From positions 186,001 to 250,000 of the forward strand of contig NZ_KB906259.1 of the NCBI RefSeq assembly GCF_000381265.1: a DNA stretch of 64,000 nt. Reading direction: 5' to 3'. This document shows positions 63,983 through 64,000 of the stretch, one piece after another. The notes beneath the pieces are model-generated. The model did not search any database and was not told where the DNA came from. It saw only the letters and a list, made by a program, of their open reading frames with translations. A program made the translations under genes and the position numbers. The stretch's first letter is position 1. Each line of letters starts with the position of its first letter. This DNA is from Curvibacter lanceolatus ATCC 14669. Its GTDB lineage: Bacteria; Pseudomonadota; Gammaproteobacteria; Burkholderiales; Burkholderiaceae_C.

Positions 63983-64000
63983 ATGGCAAAGATTGTTGGT
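63983..64000 (+). CDS. Start of a second LigB-like dioxygenase catalytic subunit (cut by window edge)
   Basis: Only six codons are present: ATG GCA AAG ATT GTT GGT (MAKIVG), with a GGAGAAAC site about 6 bases upstream. The MAKI start matches LigB (MAKITA) at 52576, and it follows a LigA-like gene. The identification depends on position and these few residues. Confidence 0.6.

Overview
The window is high-GC DNA packed with genes on both strands, and no gap between genes exceeds about 290 bases. Several features point to a betaproteobacterium of the order Burkholderiales, most likely the family Comamonadaceae. These are a phenylacetate (paa) cluster with its own Liv-type ABC transporter, a protocatechuate 4,5-cleavage operon in the order known from Comamonas (transporter-E-F-D-A-B-C), Bug/TctC-type binding proteins, an argH-algZ-algR block, and a C/G-rich intergenic repeat resembling ones common in Comamonadaceae. 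The assignment is an inference from gene content; no database search was run. No rRNA, tRNA, CRISPR array or insertion sequence was seen.

Bases 1-8500 hold mixed functions: the end of queF, an Aer-like chemoreceptor, a crotonase, DNA polymerase IV, a degenerate BLUF protein, an L-lactate dehydrogenase, an orphan MdcG-like protein that seems to lack its catalytic acids, and a HepT/MntA toxin-antitoxin pair. Bases 8500-23400 are the paa block. One long minus-strand run, paaG-I-K-A-B-C-D-E-paaR-livK-livH-livMG-livF-paaZ, covers uptake, CoA activation, epoxidation, isomerisation and ring opening of phenylacetate, with paaY divergent. The lower beta-oxidation genes (paaF, paaH, paaJ) are not in the window.

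Bases 23400-43800 are mostly chromosomal housekeeping and envelope genes: an MFS transporter, a LysR regulator with an unusual acidic insert, a frameshifted IPTL-CTERM-like exported protein, pbpC (broken in a G8 tract) joined to an alpha-2-macroglobulin gene, a DegP/MucD protease, an alpha/beta hydrolase with Asp in place of the nucleophile Ser, a QseBC-like two-component system, argH, and AlgZ/AlgR.

Bases 44000-64000 look like an aromatic-catabolism island. It holds a Bug receptor, cupin and acyl-CoA dehydrogenase operon; a LysR gene divergent from the complete protocatechuate meta-cleavage operon (transporter, ligJ, ligK, ligI, ligA, ligB, ligC); a ParE-type toxin-antitoxin pair; an aldo/keto reductase plus a second Bug receptor; a flavin monooxygenase; and a complete class I cytochrome P450 system (P450, [2Fe-2S] ferredoxin, ferredoxin reductase) divergent from an AraC regulator. 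A second LysR gene faces a second LigA-like gene, and its LigB-like partner is cut by the window edge. A reasonable model is that the P450 and second dioxygenase process a substituted aromatic acid alongside the protocatechuate route. The substrates cannot be read from sequence alone.
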